6,965 bases of DNA from CAYUKK01 sp964445305 (lineage in GTDB: Bacteria; Acidobacteriota; Aminicenantia; Aminicenantales; UBA8522). Both the position numbers and the translations under genes were made by a program. The notes below the pieces were generated by a model that had not been told where the DNA came from, ran no database searches, and worked only from the letters and a program-made list of their open reading frames with translations. The stretch is taken from contig CAYUKK010000141.1 in assembly GCA_964445305.1 (NCBI GenBank), positions 1 through 6,965 of the forward strand. Direction: 5' to 3'. Shown in pieces: positions 5,260-6,965 of this stretch (position 1 is its first letter; the number at the start of each line of letters is the position of its first letter).

Positions 5260-6965
5260 CTATTTTAAAAAGAACCAGTGGGGAGGAAGAGGTTGCTTTT
5301 CCAGGCCCGGCCCTTCGCACCAGACCTCAAGCTGGCGAGCGCCTGACTTCTGAAAATAGGAGACGGCGAAAGGATATCTTCCAGCTTCGAGGACTATTTT
5401 TGCACTCATCTCTTTGATGCCGAAGAGTCCCTCGTTGCGCACCACTTCTCTTTCACCGATGCTCATAGCTGCCCCATCATCGCTGAGCAGGGTAAAGGTG
5501 TATTCTCCCCCCACCGGAATATCGATAAAACCGTGGAAACGAACGGCAAAATCTCTTTCTCTTGGGTTGATGGACTCGAGAAGCAAGTCATAGACGCGAC
5601 CTGTCTTGAGCGGAGTCGCTCCTTCAAGGACGGGCAGTCGGAACCAGCTTCCTTCGTAATAATCGTATTCAAGTCCGTTCTTCTCCTCATCGACGAGGCT
5701 GATAAAAGTCCGGATGGTTCGGCTACTTCGTCCGCTGGGAAGATAGGTGCGGGCCTTGAGAACCGCACTCTGGTTGATTTTGACCGGGAGGGTGTAAAGC
5801 GGGGATTGTGGACTCGGCTCAGAACCGTCCAGGGTATAACGGACCTCTGCCCCAGGGTAGGGGAGGCCGATTTCGATGGTCAAGGGCATGAAGTTGATTC
5901 TTCGTCCCCCCAACCCTTCAGGCGGCGGCAATCGGAAGTTCACGCCCATGGCCGCCAGGCGTTCATAATGAGCGACGAGGCGCCGCTCAAAATCGGCGAA
6001 TCGGCGAAGGTCTTGAGGGGTCCAGACAACCTCGCTCAGGGCCAGCAAGCGGGGAAGGAGCATATACTCCACCTGCTCAAAAACGGGCATGTATTCTGTC
6101 CAGATATTGGCTTGGGCCCCGAGGACATGTCTCCCTTCTTCGGCGTTGAGCTCGGCTGGGATGGGTTCATAGGCATAGACCCGGTCGATCGGCAAGAAAC
6201 CGCCGATGGCTTTGGGCTCGTCGTATTTTCCCTGGTAATAATCAAAGTAGCAGTGGGATGTGGGGGTCATGACGACGTCATGTCCCGATTTAGCCGCCTC
6301 GATGCCGCCGGCCGTGCCTCGCCAGGACATGACCGTGGCATTCGGCGCCAGGCCACCCTCGAGGATTTCATCCCAGCCGACGAGCCTTTTGCCCTTAGCG
6401 TTGAGGAATTTCTCGATCCGACGGATAAAATAGCTCTGGAGTTCAGCCTCGTTGGCCAGCCCTTCCTGCTTGATCCGCTCCTGGCACTTGACGCAGTTTT
6501 GCCAGCGGAGCTTGGGCACTTCATCGCCGCCGATGTGGACGAACGGACCCGGGAAAAGGTCGATAACTTCGCTCAGCACATCCTCGAGGAAAGCAAAAGT
6601 TTTTTCGTTTCCAGCACAGTAGACATCATAAATGATTCCCCATTCGGTTCCCACTTTGAATGGCCCACCTGAACAGGAGAGTTCAGGATAGGCAGCGAGC
6701 GCTGCCTGGCAGTGGCCGGGCATCTCGATTTCCGGGACGATGGTGACGAAACGCTTGCGAGCGTGGGAAACGACCTCGCGAATTTCCTCCTGGGTATAAT
6801 AACCCCCATGGGGTTGACCATCGTCCATCGTCTCCTTGCGCCAGGCGCCCACCTCGGTCAGACGCGGATATTTCTTGATTTCTATCCGCCAGCCCTGGTC
6901 TTCGGTGAGGTGCCAGTGGAAAATATTCATCTTGTACTTGGCCATTATGTCAATGTATCTTTTGA
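5260..6965 (-). CDS. Beta-N-acetylhexosaminidase, GH20 + CHB_HEX_C + PA14 (5' end beyond right edge)
   Basis: At least 567 residues of a glycoside hydrolase family 20 enzyme that removes terminal beta-linked GlcNAc/GalNAc from chitin fragments or glycoproteins by substrate-assisted catalysis. The frame stays open through the right edge, with family-like residues KRYIDI before the Met at 6945, so that Met is internal and the N-terminal GH20b domain and any signal peptide lie outside. Numbering from that Met: NIFHWHLTEDQGWR (7-20), EIEMPGH (72-78), the catalytic pair HIGGDE (D141, E142), VGWDEIL (189-195), VMSWRG (205-210) and ANIWTEY (279-285) complete the TIM barrel. Residues ~355-415 contain VRYTLDGSEPS, a chitobiase/hexosaminidase C-terminal beta domain. 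Residues ~425-560 are a PA14 domain (YEGSWFRLP, FHGFIDIPVGGEYTFTLLSDDG), probably carbohydrate-binding. The enzyme is probably exported. It faces nahK, which could use the sugar it frees. Confidence 0.93.
   Translation of the reverse strand, partial: KRYIDIMAKYKMNIFHWHLTEDQGWRIEIKKYPRLTEVGAWRKETMDDGQPHGGYYTQEEIREVVSHARKRFVTIVPEIEMPGHCQAALAAYPELSCSGGPFKVGTEWGIIYDVYCAGNEKTFAFLEDVLSEVIDLFPGPFVHIGGDEVPKLRWQNCVKCQERIKQEGLANEAELQSYFIRRIEKFLNAKGKRLVGWDEILEGGLAPNATVMSWRGTAGGIEAAKSGHDVVMTPTSHCYFDYYQGKYDEPKAIGGFLPIDRVYAYEPIPAELNAEEGRHVLGAQANIWTEYMPVFEQVEYMLLPRLLALSEVVWTPQDLRRFADFERRLVAHYERLAAMGVNFRLPPPEGLGGRRINFMPLTIEIGLPYPGAEVRYTLDGSEPSPQSPLYTLPVKINQSAVLKARTYLPSGRSSRTIRTFISLVDEEKNGLEYDYYEGSWFRLPVLEGATPLKTGRVYDLLLESINPRERDFAVRFHGFIDIPVGGEYTFTLLSDDGAAMSIGEREVVRNEGLFGIKEMSAKIVLEAGRYPFAVSYFQKSGARQLEVWCEGPGLEKQPLPPHWFFLK

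Noticed and set aside
5224..5265. AAATAG / CTATTT inverted repeat containing both convergent stop codons, as a bidirectional terminator
   Set aside because: The stem is only six A/T-rich pairs with a 30-base loop and no GC-rich core; I see no convincing intrinsic terminator between the convergent genes.
5533..6672. Long plus-strand open frame of 379 codons
   Set aside because: It is antisense to the GH20 catalytic and C-terminal domains, which are unmistakable; the translation shows no known domain.

Overview
This window reads as bacterial chromosomal DNA of moderate GC content. Genes are tightly packed, with ATGA and TTGA overlaps, Shine-Dalgarno starts and sigma70-type promoters, several with an extended -10. 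Exported enzymes, a multidomain GH20 hexosaminidase and a NahK-like sugar kinase suggest a saccharolytic or proteolytic heterotroph, for example a member of the Acidobacteriota/Aminicenantes or a similar phylum. That placement is a guess from gene style; no marker gene is present. I see no rRNA, tRNA, CRISPR array, insertion sequence or phage gene.

Layout. Positions 1-661 (minus) hold two overlapping genes: an exported ~142-aa protein resembling the NTF2-like DUF4783 group, and the N-terminus of a membrane-anchored coiled-coil protein that runs off the left edge. Positions 784-1032 (minus) encode an 82-aa protein with two membrane helices and a Lys/Glu-rich tail, driven by the best promoter in the window. 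A 254-bp divergent region (1033-1286) separates it from a plus-strand pair: a secreted M14-type zinc hydrolase of the succinylglutamate desuccinylase/aspartoacylase kind (1287-2408), and a HAD phosphatase (2405-3070) that appears to start at a TTG overlapping the upstream stop codon.

Positions 3071-5229 hold a second plus-strand unit with its own promoter: a sugar-1-phosphate nucleotidyltransferase (3188-4108) overlapping an N-acetylhexosamine 1-kinase homologue, NahK (4105-5229). Convergent to it, 30 bp away, is the 3' part of a beta-N-acetylhexosaminidase gene (GH20 barrel, chitobiase-type C-terminal domain, PA14 domain; 5260 to beyond 6965, minus).

How they fit together. The last three genes suggest an amino-sugar salvage route. 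The GH20 enzyme would release GlcNAc/GalNAc from glycans, the kinase would make the 1-phosphate, and the nucleotidyltransferase would turn it into a nucleotide sugar, bypassing the GlcN-6-P route. A 22-bp imperfect palindrome lies on the -10 of the kinase/nucleotidyltransferase promoter and is a candidate operator. The kinase family is well recognised; the nucleotidyltransferase substrate is inferred only from its partner.
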